From Saccharina japonica (Eukaryota; Sar; Phaeophyceae; Laminariales; Laminariaceae), in NCBI GenBank assembly GCA_008828725.1, contig MEHQ01004022.1:403164-467163 (forward strand): a DNA stretch of 64,000 nt. Reading direction: 5' to 3'. Position 1 is the first letter of the stretch. Every line of letters starts with the position of its first letter. This document shows positions 10,887-22,150 of this stretch, piece after piece. The notes under the pieces were generated by a model. It saw only the letters and a program-made list of their open reading frames with translations, had not been told where the DNA came from and searched no databases. Made by a program: the position numbers and the translations under genes.

Positions 10887-13800
10887 CTAATCTTTGCGAG
10901 TGGGCGCATCTAACCGCGTCACGCACTCCTTCTCCGTGGCCGTCCGCAGCAAGAACCCCGCCACGGCCATGGCCGCATCGCCTTCCGACATGGTGAACTC
11001 CGGCTTGAGGTCCGCCAGGTCCGGGTCCATGGGGAACGTTGCCGGGCACTCCGCGCCCTCCGTCCAATCCGGGCCTGGCAATCGTCTGACGAAGCCCGCA
11101 TCCTCCACCACCGTCGGCCAAGAGATCGTCCGGGACCACTCGACGATACCCCGGTCTCCGGGAAGCCGCCTGTAAGGGAACACCCCCCCGATCAGGCTTG
11201 CTTCGAGGTTGAAGATGGTTTTCACCAGTTCTTCACCGACGAGCAGCGCCCCCTCTCCGGGCAAGCCTTCGGCGGTCTCCCCGTTGCGCATTGACTTCCC
11301 CTCGACCGGCAGGCCGTAGACCATCAGGCCCCTCTTCCCGGGCACGTCGTCAGCCTCCAGCGCTTTCACCCGCGCGGCAAGATTCGCCGCGACGAGAAAA
11401 TGCTCCACCGGCAGGAGCAACAGCCAGCGCGCGTCGGGAAACGCCTCCCGGAGCTCGTGCAGGCGCGCCACATCGCCCTTAACCCCGCTGTACGCCCTGC
11501 CGCTTGCCTTGAGGAGAACGCGCTGGGGGACGCCCTTGCCCCACGTGTTGCCGATGCGCTTTTCGTCTAGCTTCGACAGTCGCCGGACGGCCGAGTACAC
11601 CCCGACCGCGACCTCTGCGAGAGCCGCAGAAGATTCTGAGGGTGTTAAGGAGCACGTGCAGGCGTTGGACGACAAGAAGTGCAGGTAATGCATGTAACCC
11701 CCCGGGACGTAATGGAAGAGGGCGGAGCGCGGCAGAAGCTGGCCGGCCTTGGGCAAGCCCAGCCGAGAGTCGAAGTAGTAGCCTGGCGGCTCGTGAGGTA
11801 GCTCTTCGAGGTGTACCCAGCTGTGGCCGACGCTCTCCACCAGCCTTTCGGGCGGGACCGAGGGCGTTGGCGGCAAGGGGTGGGGTAAAAAGGAAAAAAA
11901 AGGTGCAAGAGGAAGTTCGGGTGAGAGGGGGTGGTTTCAGTGTGTGGCGGGTGAAATATGCAACACAGGCACGCTCTGACAGCGGTGTAAAAGCGAAGAG
12001 GTGACTTGAACGGCGCAACCAAGCCCGTTTGCAGCGGTGGTGGTGTTACCCCTATATGTGCACGAGGATACGCACATGCTCTACGACCTCAAACTAAGGA
12101 ATCGTTTCCTTTTTCAAGCAAACGTCCAACCGGTGTGGCATCGACAACATAGCCGCGCGGCGGCAGCAGCAACAGCAGAAACAGCAACAGCAGCAGCAGC
12201 AGCAGCGGGCGAAAAGCCGGATGCGTATCTCGGATGACGCGAGGGGATACGGAAAAGCCGGACGCGTGTCTCGGATGGCGCGAGGAGCTACCGCAGTCAC
12301 TGTTCGTACCATGATTCGGCCGTGCTAACATTTTTTTGAGCTGGCAACAAAAATACTCGTAAAACTCACTTCTGGAACGAGATGTCGTGGAATTTGTCCT
12401 CCTCGCGAGCCTTAGTGACATCGCCCCCAGACCGCTCGACGATGCCTTGGTACCAAGGGTCCAAGTGCGGCGAGAGCTCTCGGGTCATCGCTCGGCTCGT
12501 GATAACGCTCGCTCCACCCGCGACCTGTCGCGCAACAGGAGCAGAACCAACCAGCGTTCGACACAAACGAGCAGAACCAATCAGCATTCAACACTGAGGG
12601 CAGTCGACGACGGATAGCTCGCACACGCAAGCAAGATGCCTCATTACGTACACAGATGGCAGGAACGACGCACCGGGAGGACGTTTTTCTATTGCCGATA
12701 CTCGGAGTGCGTGGGACGTGCTTGAGGATGATTTGAGGTTGCCAGTGCTCGTAGTGCGTGGGACGTACTCGTAGTACTTGCGTGCTGATGCTGCTGCTGC
12801 TGCTGCTGTCGTTACTGGCTGCAACTTTGACCAATGCTAACACCGTTACAAGCTCACCTTGCACCCAAACTTCTGCCTGTACACCATGCGCGACAGAGCC
12901 CACGGCTGGTCGGGGTCGTAGGCCGAGAGTACATTGACGTAGTTGTCGAGGAGAATGTAGTTATCGTCGCCGAGAATGACGAACCACTTCTTCGTCGGGT
13001 ACGCGTCCAGCATGAGGCGCAGACCGACGAAGGCCTTGCCGAGCGTGCTGAAGTAGTCGTCCTGTTCCACGCCCGTGTCTACACGGGATTAACGATGCGT
13101 AGCAGCGGCGGTGGTGAGTGTTAGTCTAGCCGAGCGGGCGGGGGTGGGGGTGGAACAACGTTTGTACTGCTATCGCTTGCTATTGCTCTACTGGTACACG
13201 ATTCGGATATTCCTGTTATTTTCAGGCGCAGGCTTTGCGAGCGTCTTAAACACGTGCAAGCCGGCGGTGGCTGTTGTTGGGCACCACATTTGGCTGCGAT
13301 TGTCGCTTGACAGGGAACACCAAGGGTCCACGCCGCTTCGTTCAACCTGTCGCGTCCCTAGCGCCAAGAAGCCGAGTTCGTACGGGCGTCACCGGCGCCC
13401 TTTCGCCCCCGCGTCCTCCCCGTCCCCCGTGACTCAAGAAGGCAAGAGAAAAAATGTCGAAACAAAATACCAAATATATGAGAAAGCTGTAGCGATTCAG
13501 CCCCACCTTGCCCCATGGGCAGAGAGCTGGACAACGTGACAACCAGTTGGACACTGGGTCTCATGCGGCGCCGAGTCGTGGCCGTCGCGTGCTGAGCATT
13601 GCAATCCCGGGGCGGACAAACAGAAAAGAGCGGCACCTCCCGTGCAAAAGTCACCGCCGTGCAAATGTGGCAACTATCATGGCTCACCGAGCAGGTGCGG
13701 CCGCGAGCCCGGCACCCCTTCCTTGAACAGCTTGCTCTCCCGAACCCCGACGGACGAGGCCAACAGCACGATCTGAGCCCGCGTGCCCCACGTGTCCAGC

Positions 13801-14276
13801 AAGGGCTGAAGCCTCGCCTCCGTTGCCAAGCTGTGCCAGACGCCGAACACAACATCGTCCTCCTCGAGGTCGAAGGCGCAAGTCTCGCGCCTGATCTCCT
13901 GCGGGCGCTGCAGCCCTCCGACGTCGTCTGAGCACTGCCCCGGAGAAATCATCTGCGGCACGCACGTTGCCTGGTGTTCGCTCGCCTTTACAGAGAGAGT
14001 TCGTCTTTTAGGTCGTTCATTATATATCAGCTCCCCCTGCTGTGGCTGCCGCTGTTGTTGCTGAGCGGAGGGGTTGCTGTTCTCATTGCTGTTGTAGCTG
14101 TCGCCACGGTTCGATCTACTAACGTAGTCCAATAGGAGATAGACGATCACCACCTGGGATATTACTAGGCAAGTTAGACCAACAGATTCCCACGGAGAAG
14201 ACAAAAAGTGTCGCCATGGTGCAGAGGTCCATCGCCGCGCCCGCACAGCAGCGGCCCTTGGGCGAGAGAAAGGCAT
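10887..14276 (-). CDS. Fringe/GT31-like type II membrane glycosyltransferase with a second degenerate domain
   Basis: Four exons, 13688-14276, 12858-13078, 12370-12524 and 10887-11844, join in frame into 640 residues with stop TAG. Residues 1-31 are basic, 32-52 form one hydrophobic anchor, and 53-135 are a low-complexity stem (poly-Q near 72-75), as in Golgi type II enzymes. Domain 1 (about 140-380) has FGVWHS (144-149), DTWGTRAQIVLLAS, KKWFVILGDDNY with the metal-binding GDDN at 233-236, and VAGGASVITSRAM (271-283), matching the Fringe/core-1 galactosyltransferase pattern. Domain 2 (about 400-640) repeats the layout: VGVYS..., NTWGKGVPQRVLLKAS, ARWLLLLPVEHF, GEELVKTI. LPVEHF replaces LGDDNY, so this half probably lacks metal-dependent catalysis. 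Sugar donor and acceptor cannot be told. Introns are 333-609 nt and all splice phases close. Confidence 0.82.
12155..12295 (+). repeat. CAG-rich run and two-copy 40-bp tandem repeat (glycosyltransferase intron 3)
   Basis: CAG/GCA triplets at 12160-12207 are followed by two copies of AAAAGCCGGA(T/C)GCGT(A/G)TCTCGGATG.CGCGAGG. They lie wholly within the intron 11845-12369. Confidence 0.7.
12540..12790 (+). repeat. Short imperfect tandem repeats (glycosyltransferase intron 2)
   Basis: AGCAGAACCAA(C/T)CAGC(G/A)TTC occurs twice at 12540-12595, and GTGCGTGGGACGT(G/A)CT twice at about 12707-12768. The intron spans 12525-12857. Confidence 0.6.
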
Positions 14277-14490
14277 CTGCTGTGTGTTCTTCGAATCGAT
14301 AATTTAAATCACTATGGAGTTCACAAGAGTACGGAAGCCTTACCTACTTGGGAAGCTACATAGTCATGCAAGCGCGAAAAAGCGAGCTCAGCTCGAGCTG
14401 GCTTTGCTGCTCGATCCAACTCGCCATAGCCAGAGCCTCGCCCCGGTACTCACTAGAGATCCATCTTCACCAGATCCTCCTTCGGTTGGA

Positions 14491-14603
14491 ATGTCAGCCG
14501 CTTCTTCCGATGGCGCGAAAACGACTAAAAAGCCGGACTGGGCGCGCGTGAATGTGGCAGCCTTCTTGTTCAACTTCGTCGTCGTCGCGGCCGGGCGTTT
14601 GAG
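14491..14603 (+). CDS. Possible first exon of an unidentified plus-strand gene
   Basis: Starts ATG TCA GCC GCT and encodes a short polar stretch followed by a hydrophobic segment (VNVAAFLFNFVVVAAG). It ends at a plausible donor (TTGAG/GTGACT); unspliced it would stop after 39 codons. It lies about 200 bp from the start of the divergent glycosyltransferase gene, so a shared promoter region is possible. I could not find a second exon in the repeat-rich sequence that follows, so this may be chance. Confidence 0.2.
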
Positions 14604-14609
14604 GTGACT

Positions 14610-15367
14610 CGAGCCTTGCCCGTTCTCCATTCTCCTATTGTGCACCTGTGCGCGTATAATATATTATACGTAGAGGATGGATGGAGTTGTTGCTGTACCT
14701 AGGCTAATCTCTCCGGGTTACGCGCCCTTGCGGGGCTCCTGGGGGGAGTGGAAGTGACCAGCAGCAGCAGGATCCCACGCTCCTTGATCTGTGTTCAATT
14801 TGTTAACGAGTCGTCGACCTTTGCACTTTCAAACGTGCCATCATGTGAGATGACAACCGCTTTCTTGTTCCGTACTCCCCCCCCAACGCCCACGCTCCCG
14901 TTCTACGTTCTACTGCTGTTGCTGCTGCTGTTGCTGCTTGCCGCTGTGGTGTGTGGTCGATTGGTCTCCTGGCGTATTGCTACTTGTGTTCGCGAAAAGC
15001 TTCCTCGGCGAAAATAACCGCGTGGTCTCCAATGCGCATCCCACGCTCGTCACACCCGCAGGGTGAGTGCATGTACAACCGTATTAACGAAGATAGAAAC
15101 ATGATCATACATCAAATCCTGCAGGCAGGCGATGCCTCCGAAATTGAGGAGGGAAGTGGGGATGTGCAGCAACGCGGCAAACCAAAAAAATAGCGAAAAC
15201 GAAAAACCACCGTACGAGTAGCAACGGTAGGCCAGCAACGGTGGCGGCGTCAGAGTTAACCGCAGTGCCGCCGCTGCTATCCCAAGGCCGCAAGCAGTAG
15301 CACAGCTAGGGACAACTACTGCGGCAGCATCCGCTTGAGCAATTTAAACAAATAGCATCAGCAGCCC

Positions 15368-15399
<32 letters not shown>

Positions 15400-15985
15400 A
15401 CAGCTAGCTTCTATTTTTGCATTTTTCGATTTTGGGACCGACTGTTCTTCTCGTCGTGTGCTGCTGTTGCTGCTGTTGCCCTCGATTACGCGCGACATCG
15501 CGCCGGCGCGCTCGGCTCCGAGCACGCCCGGCGCCCGACATATATAGACCGTGGCGGCGCGCCGCCGCTGCTGCTACTGCTGCTACCGCAGTGTGATGGA
15601 ATTGAAATGATACACGAGCTGTCATCCTGTCGCGCTCTACAAGCAAGGCGGTACGAGCACGTGTACATACGAGCACTCGTACTCGTACGGGTAATCCTTT
15701 CTGAACGACGCATCCTCCACAACACCAAGCCGGCGAGAGCGTACCGTAGCGGGCCGCCAGCAGTCCGCCGGCGCCCCGTTGGCACAATCCAACGCCGTTC
15801 GTCCGCGTCCTACTCTCGCTACACCTCCCGAGCCTCTGTGCTCCCAGCAGTTGCTGCGTTGTGTACAGCAAGCAGCACAGGTTGGTGCATGCGAGGCATG
15901 GGAGACTGTAACCCAATGCTATGTAGAACAAACCTTTACCGTACATTTCGTCAAATCCCTACCTTCGATGAAGTACTTTTTTGCC
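14610..15985. other. Non-coding stretch with CAG/CTG microsatellites
   Basis: CTG runs at about 14910-14940, CAG runs at 15363-15395, and CTG/CAG-rich patches at 15455-15595. Segment 15603-15720 is similar to the reverse complement of 19870-19985 (AAGGCGG.ACGAG, GAACGACGCATC), a dispersed pair of about 110 bp. No gene recognised. Confidence 0.6.
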
Positions 15986-15988
15986 CTA

Positions 15989-17628
15989 AGTTGGAAAAAA
16001 GTAAAATAACATTCGCTTTTCATTGGTCTAAACACGCACCACCACCCAATATCAGGAATTTCGGGTAGATTCAATTTGAATTGGACGAAAAAAACAAGAA
16101 GGTCCCAGGACCTGTATTTGGGCAGAATTCAAATAAAATTTGGGAGTTGGCCCGACTTGGGCTGGCATGTCCACGGTGGGTAAACGCACCCGGTACAAAC
16201 GGGCGCATTTCTTGATCGAATCCATGACCCCGACCGAGGCGGCAACACGTGAACCACAACGCGAGGCCACCGGGACAACAGCCGCGCCCACGCCTCAGAC
16301 CATAGCACAGCGTACCCCGGTGGTGGCGCCTCAACATGAATCATGGCGGTCGCAATCCCAACTTTTCAACCAGCTCGATGTGCCAACCCGACCACAAAAA
16401 CCGAGTGATCGACACAAGAACAGCAGGATACGCTCAAGATTTCGATAGCATCATCGCCGTCGTTGTCCCGCCGGTGGCGTTTCAAGGATAGCTACGCCCA
16501 CCCAAGATACCCTGAGAGCGATAGCTTCCTAGCCTGCGCCGCCAAAAGCTAAAATATGCTGGCGGAGGTGCGCACGCGCCGACGCATGCCTTCGCTCTTG
16601 TCTGCTCTCGTCGAATTTTGTCACCTGAGCGTTATGAGACGTGATGCGTTATTTCGATATTCATAAAGATTTGAACAAACGATTCACCTTTCCCGATAGT
16701 ACGCAAACCAGTTAGTTTTGCGGAATCAAATTCAAGTAGGATTTTATTTTCCAAAATGTTTTTTTTTCCCATCGTGGTTAGTATGGGCCCTAACAATAAC
16801 AGGCAAGATTGAGATTGTAAGGGCCCATATTAATCAAGATAAGAAAAAAATGAATTTGGAAAATAAAATCCAATTTTGATTTTAGTTCGCAAACAAAACT
16901 GGTTTGCGTCCTATCGGGAAAGGCGATTTGTTTGTTCAAATCTTTCAGAAATCGAAATGACGCAGCACGTCTCTTCAACGCCCAGGTGACAAAATCCGAC
17001 GAGAGTAGACGAGAGCGAAGGCCGCACGTGCGCGCCGCCGCCAGCGTATTTTTGCTTTTGGCGGCGCTGGTAGGAAGCTATCGCTCGCAGGGTATTTATT
17101 GGGTGGGCGTAGGGACCCCTGAAACGCCACGGGCAAGACAGCGACGGCGATGGTGCTATCGGAGTCTTGAGCGTATGTTACTGTTTTTGTGTCGATCACT
17201 CGGTTCTTGGTCGGGTTGGAGCATCGAGCTGATTGAAGAGTTGGGATTGCGACCGCCATGATTCGTTTTGAGGCGCCACCGCCGGGGTACGCTGTGTTAT
17301 GGTCTGTAGGCGTGGGCGCGGCTGTTGTCCCGGTGGCCTCGCGTTGTGGTCCACGTGTTGTCGCCTCGGTCAGTGGTCGTCGATTCGATCAAGAAATGCG
17401 CGAGATTGTACCGGAGGCGTTTACCCACCGTGGACATGCCGTCCAAGTCGGGTCAACTCCTAAATTTGATTTGAATTCTACCCAGAACAAGGTCCTCGGA
17501 CCTTCTGAGTTTTTTCGTCCAATTAAAATCGAATATTCCCCAAAACCCTACGAGTAATCTTTGGTGGTGGTGCGTGTTTAGACCAATGAAAAGCGAATTT
17601 GATTTTACTTTTTTTTTTCCAAATTGAA
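15989..17628. mobile_element. 1.64-kb near-palindrome (foldback element), arms about 800 bp
   Basis: The left arm from GTTGGAAAAAAGTAAAAT...TTTTCATTGGTCTAAACACG is mirrored by the right arm ending CGTGTTTAGACCAATGAAAA...CCAA. Pairing continues inward through the EAPPPGYAVLWS-coding part and the GGCGGCG.TGGTAGGAAGC part to a core TATGGGCCC / GGGCCCATA around a loop of about 35 nt at 16790-16826. Arms look roughly 75-85% alike by eye, so this is an old duplication and not a read artefact. An uninterrupted frame at 17258-17557 (99 codons) is broken by frameshifts in the left arm. No known protein family recognised. Confidence 0.75.
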
Positions 17629-17778
17629 TTGATTTTATCTTCGTTAATTCGGGCCTTTATTCGACATCTTCAATGGCAATGCTTCACGTTTCAATGCCCC
17701 GATCCTTATTGTTATTAATTCCTGTACACCTGTGTTGCAGTGCCCACAAAACCGACAAGGGGGTTCCAGCCAATAACG

Positions 17779-18063
17779 TCAATTATTATTGAAACCGGGA
17801 TTTTTCAAAAACCAGCCCCTCACAATCGCTTTGGCACATGCAGCAGTCTGCGCTGGTTCACCGGCGCCGTGCTCCCCACTGAAGCCTCCCAATGACACAC
17901 CACGCCCGGACGAGCTCAACCAAGTCATGATATAGCCTGTTCTGTAGTTGGTTCGGCCTTTGTCGTGCTGGAATTGGAGAAAATTGATGCACCGCGGCCA
18001 CACAGTTTTATCCTTGCACAGCCGGTACGAAAGCTCCAGCAGTAGCGCCGCCAGTTTAGGCAA
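17779..18063 (-). pseudogene. Unidentified coding-like fragment
   Basis: A 94-codon frame with protein-like composition (LAALLLELSYRLCK, YIMTWLSSSGRG, KAIVRGWFLKNPGF) but no recognised family and no obvious splice partners. It lies between inverted copies of a GTGGGCACTGCAACACAGGTG motif (17730 and 18645), so it may be the interior of a decayed transposon. Confidence 0.2.
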
Positions 18064-18194
18064 TTTTCACGGGCACTGTCGCGGTGGTAAACCTTAACGA
18101 AATCGCCCAAAATTGAATGTGTGCTTGTGTATACAGACAGGAAAGGTATACCAGGGTGGCGCACTTTGGGATTTATATCACCGACGCCGCAATC

Positions 18195-18372
18195 GGCTTG
18201 AAAAGAAAAAACAAAAAAAAAAAAAAAAAAAAAAAAATAAAAAAAAAATATAAAAAAAAAAAAAAAAGAAAAAAAAAAAAAAAAAAACGAAAATTAATTT
18301 TTAAATATTAAAAAAAACGTAAGTAAAAAAAACAAAAAATGAAAAAAAAAAAAAAAAATAAAAAAAAAAAAG
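18195..18372 (+). repeat. A-rich low-complexity tract
   Basis: Almost entirely A with scattered T, G and C over about 180 bp. It accounts for the lysine-only frame there. Both sides carry GGGTGGCGCACTTTGGGATT (18149 and 18505) as a direct repeat. Confidence 0.9.
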
Positions 18373-18853
18373 TATGAGAAATAACAAATCCAATGACCTG
18401 GAACCACATTTTCAAACTTCAGCGACTTTGTCGCGGTGGTTAGAGGTCACGTAAACTGCTGCCATTTTGCCACACTGTAGTGAGAGCACCAAAGAGCCCA
18501 TCGCAGGGTGGCGCACTTTGGGATTAGCTGTGAGGCTGGAGTTAGAGCAGAATTGCGGGATATCGTACAAAAAAGTAGAGCGGTGGTGCTTCCAGGTTTC
18601 GAGTCTTTGGCAGGAAAAGGGCCGAAAAACGATTTCATTTTGTGGGCACTGCAACACAGGTGTTAACGGACCGCCTCGTTTGACTGACTGGCTGGCTGAC
18701 GCTTGCCCGTCTCCTAGCATGTTTGCACACAAGCACCACAAGCGCGACCGAGCAAACGGTAACCGGTCGACAACCGTAGACATACATACTGCTGTACTGG
18801 GACTTCGCTCTGTACTTCACACGAAAATAGGGGACCAAATACTGTTGGTAAAG

Positions 18854-19095
18854 GTCGTTCTTATCGAGCAACTTTTTCCCAAAATTTCAAAATAATTTTT
18901 TCGCGCAATTTTTAGGACTTCCAAATTTTTCAAAAATAATTTCCAAATTTTGGAATGCGAAGCCTTCCAAATATTTTGACCTCTGTAAAAAAAATCCAAA
19001 TTTCCAAATAAATCCTGTTTTTTCTTGATTTTCCTGTTGTTTTTGGAAAAAAAATATCTGGAAATTTTGGAAAAAAGTTGCTCGATAAGAACGAC
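18854..19095. mobile_element. 242-bp MITE with about 40-bp terminal inverted repeats
   Basis: Begins GTCGTTCTTATCGAGCAAC and ends with its exact reverse complement. Pairing continues into TTTTTCCAAAATTTC with single-base differences. The interior is AT-rich with repeated TTCCAAAT and no frame. Only one copy is in the window. Confidence 0.8.
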
Positions 19096-19646
19096 TCCTA
19101 AAACTAGGTAAATATATACTAGGTAGTTTTTTTTCTGTACCGTAGGTTCGATTTACTAGTATTTACTACGGTCCACCGTAATAAATCAAATGTGACATAC
19201 ACCAACACAGCAGCAATTTACCATATAGACAGAGCAGTAGACTATGGGGTTTGCGCGAAACTATTTTTAGACAAATTACTCATCATCGAGAGAATCCCCA
19301 GAAGGTATGTCTATGCCGGTACGGCTGTATAGCCTGTATAAACTATAGGAAGTCGCATCTTTGCATCTTTCTTGAAAAAAAAAGACAAAAAGACAAAAAG
19401 CTAAGTCGGAGAAGTCAGGATCTCGTTCGGACTTTGAGGTACTTTTTGCTGCTGTCTGTTCACTGACCTACAATGGGTCCGAGCTTTTATCCGACCCACC
19501 AGGGCTCATCCACACCCGCTGCTGCTCCGCATAAATAGACACAACAGCACCAACTACCCGCTGAGCGCAGAAGAGACTCGAAAAGTGTAGGCTGGAATAT
19601 GACGCGGACGAATGTTGTGCCGGCGGACCGCTGCTACGGCAAGCTC

Positions 19647-19872
19647 TACCGTATATGACAGTGTATACCACACCCCCTGGGGTGAATTTCAGAGCCAATT
19701 TTCCCCACGAGCAGGGGGGCACAGACAGCGAAAAAGGCGGGCTTTCGGGACATCTCGTCTAGATCTGTCCATAGACGGGTCGCTCGGGGTTTACACTCGA
19801 CCCTTCGTCGAGTAAGTCGGCATTGAAATTCATCAGAGGGGGTGTGGTATGCACTGTCATATACGGTACGCC
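19647..19872. mobile_element. MITE with CCGTATATGACAGTG ends, copy 1
   Basis: Ends CCGTATATGACAGTGTATAC and GTATGCACTGTCATATACGG. Inverted repeats extend through CACACCCCCT and GAATTTCA. Related copies are at 28430-28700 and 35899-36120, sharing the AAAGCCGCCTTTTTCG and GGAGAAA.T.G interior. Confidence 0.75.
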
Positions 19873-19999
19873 CACTTGGTGTCGTCGTCGAAGATGCGTC
19901 GTTCTGAAATGACTGCTCGTACTCGTGCCGCCTTGCCGCTGGCGACAGCGTTACAGCTCATGTGTATCATTTGAGCTTCACAACACGGCCGCAGCAGAG

Positions 20000-20320
20000 T
20001 GGCGGCGGCGGCGGCGGCGGCAGCGGGGTGTGAGGTCGCCGCGGTTTATGTGTTCATCTCCAAAATCAGGCACCGGGCGTGCTTGAAACCGTTTACCAGG
20101 TACAACAGTATAGAGTGCGCCTGCGCGACGGTGCACGTAGGCTTAGAAGCGCAGCGGCAGCACAAGAAGAAAAGCCGGTCTCAAAATTGTAAGTTGCAAA
20201 AATGGGAGCTGCTTGCTGCTCAGCTGCTGCTGAGAACTGCCTGCTGCTGCTGCTGCCGCCGCTCGCTTCTTCTAGCCGCTGCTAACTGTGCTGCTGCTGC
20301 TGCCGCCGCCGCTTGCTGTC
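20000..20320 (+). repeat. GCG/GCT triplet-rich region
   Basis: A GGC run at 20001-20026 and CTG/GCC runs at 20215-20310 produce an alanine/leucine-rich 189-codon frame that I regard as non-coding. Confidence 0.6.
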
Positions 20321-20589
20321 TTGGGATCGCAGCGGCGGCACTGCGGTTTCCTCTGCCGGCGCCGCCGCGGCGGTTGCTGGGATTATGGTACTACTCTGCT
20401 TGCTTTTCTGTTCGCTCTGTTTTTTTTTGTTTTGCTATTTGTGTTTGTTTGTCTTCGGGCACACCCGCTCCCCTTTCTGATACGGCAGGAAGAGTCTGCA
20501 AAGACGGTTTACGAGGTTCTCCTGCGCAAACACAACCAAATCGACAGGGGTGCTCGCGTAGATCTTAAATATGCCCGAACTGCAAATAT

Positions 20590-20845
20590 GGCCTTTCTAA
20601 GCACAACGGCCAGCTGGCTCACCAATTAACCATGTCTGCCTCTGGTGATGGTTAGGGTTAGAGTTGCGGGTCGGGATGGTGGCCGCCGGTAGCCGGAGTC
20701 AAAAATAAGCTCACCGTCGGGAACGAATGCCTTACAAATTCGTGAAAAGACCCTTCCTCATCAGAAACAGCATCCTTTTCTTTATCGGGCACGTTTGAAA
20801 AGTTCGAAGTTCACCTGGACGGGCATATTTACGCCAGCTGCGGTC
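20590..20845 (+). repeat. Dispersed repeat with internal TTAGGG tract, copy 1
   Basis: Shares AAGCACAACG.CCAG, ..GTTAGGGTTAGAG, GGTGGCCGCC, ACCGTC.GGAACGAAT and CTCAT.AGAAACAGCATC with copies at 21895-22150 (same strand) and 21478-21680 (opposite). The TTAGGG run is short here (about two units). Confidence 0.7.
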
Positions 20846-20952
20846 ACCCCGGTGGTCTACGTACGTACGTAGTGTTCGATTGTTCGATTTGTCATCGAGG
20901 ATGGTGCTCCGGGGGGGAAAACAAGAAGAAAAAAAAGAGACTCTTATCGAAA

Positions 20953-21125
20953 GCGCCTTCGTAGTGCGTGTACGAGTAGGCACAATTCGACACGAGTTGA
21001 CGAGGAAAGAACATGCTGAACTCTTTTCGAGATTGAAACGTACGCGAAGCACGCACCGTAGCGGGGAAGGGGGAGAATATGCTGCTACAGCACGTAGGCT
21101 ATCCCGAATCTGAGTTAGCTACGAC
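20953..21125 (+). repeat. SINE family 1, degenerate body copy
   Basis: Recognisable GCGCCTTCGTAG, GACGAGGAAAGAA, CACCGTAGCGGGGA and GAATCTGAGTTA in SINE order; head missing. Confidence 0.6.
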
Positions 21126-21477
21126 TACAGTACGTAACGGAGCTGGAATCGATGGACGAAGCTAGAAGATGGGATCGGAAAAAAACGAATGAAAAAAGTG
21201 CCGCGCAACCGCACAGCAGCTGCATACCACGCTGGGTTTGGCGAACACGGCGAAAAAGTCTGCGATCACGGCACTACGAGTACCACCGCCCACCGCCCAC
21301 CGGGCACCTGCCACGATTACAGCAAGCGGTAGTTTACTATTAATACTACTGCTGTAGGTTGGTTACGTGCGTATTATTTGTTGCACGGGTATCTAAAGTA
21401 GAGTGTTTGCGCAGAAGCGATTTAGGAAAATACTTCACTCGACATAAGAAAAAAAAAGTGAATTTATTTCCCCACGC

Positions 21478-21680
21478 GGCAGCTGCCGGCGTAAATCTGC
21501 CCGTTCGGGTGAACTTTGAACATCTCCCAGACGCGCCGGAATAAAATGGTGCTGTTTCTAATGATGAAGGGTTTTGTCACGAAGCTGTAAGGCATTCGTT
21601 TTTAGGTTTCGGCTAACGGCGGCTCCCACTCTGACCGGGAACGCCAACCCTAACCTAACCCTAACCAGAGGCATGGTGGC
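21478..21680 (-). repeat. Dispersed repeat with internal TTAGGG tract, copy 2
   Basis: Reverse-strand relative of 20590-20845. The CCCTAACCTAACCCTAACC run is at about 21646-21665. Confidence 0.65.
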
Positions 21681-21894
21681 CTCAGTTATTAATAGGTTAC
21701 TGCTGTGCTGCTATCGTTGTTGCCAGGATTCCGATACACGTACATACAGAGGCCGGATACGTACGTACTGCTGCCGTTATTGCTGCTGATCCTGCTGCTG
21801 CTGCTGTTCTGGTGTCGTGTGTCGAACGCGCACAACAACAGTGCGAGCTCGCGTAAATCTGCCCGCGCAGGCGAACTTCCTAAGGTGTACCCGC

Positions 21895-22150
21895 ATTGAA
21901 AAAAGAGCCTTTCCAAGCACAACGACCAGGTGGCACACCAAGCAGGCATGCCTCTCGTTAGGGTTAGGGTTAGGGTTAGGGTTAGAGGTCCGCGTCGGGG
22001 TGGTGGCCGCCATTAGTCGAAGCCAAGAATAATATCACCGTCCGGAACGAATACCTTACAACTTCGTGACAAAACCCTACCTCATTAGAAACAGCATCAT
22101 TTTATGCGGGCACGTCCGAGAAGTTCGCCTGCGCGGTCAGATTTACGGCT
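21895..22150 (+). repeat. Dispersed repeat with internal (TTAGGG) array, copy 3
   Basis: Contains about five TTAGGG units at 21957-21987, the longest telomere-like run in the window, at the same internal position as in the other copies. Confidence 0.75.

Noticed and set aside
15404..15946. 180-codon open frame on the minus strand
   Set aside because: Rich in CAG/CTG-derived Gln and Ala runs, overlaps frames on the other strand, no domain.
17258..17557. Functional 99-residue protein in the near-palindrome
   Set aside because: The matching frame in the other arm is frameshifted; similarity of the arms follows from their common origin and is no evidence of selection.
19999..20568. 189-codon open frame on the plus strand
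   Set aside because: Produced by GCG/CTG triplet tracts; no recognisable protein features.
21957..21987. A telomere or chromosome end
   Set aside because: Only about five TTAGGG units, with unique sequence on both sides, and embedded in a dispersed repeat.
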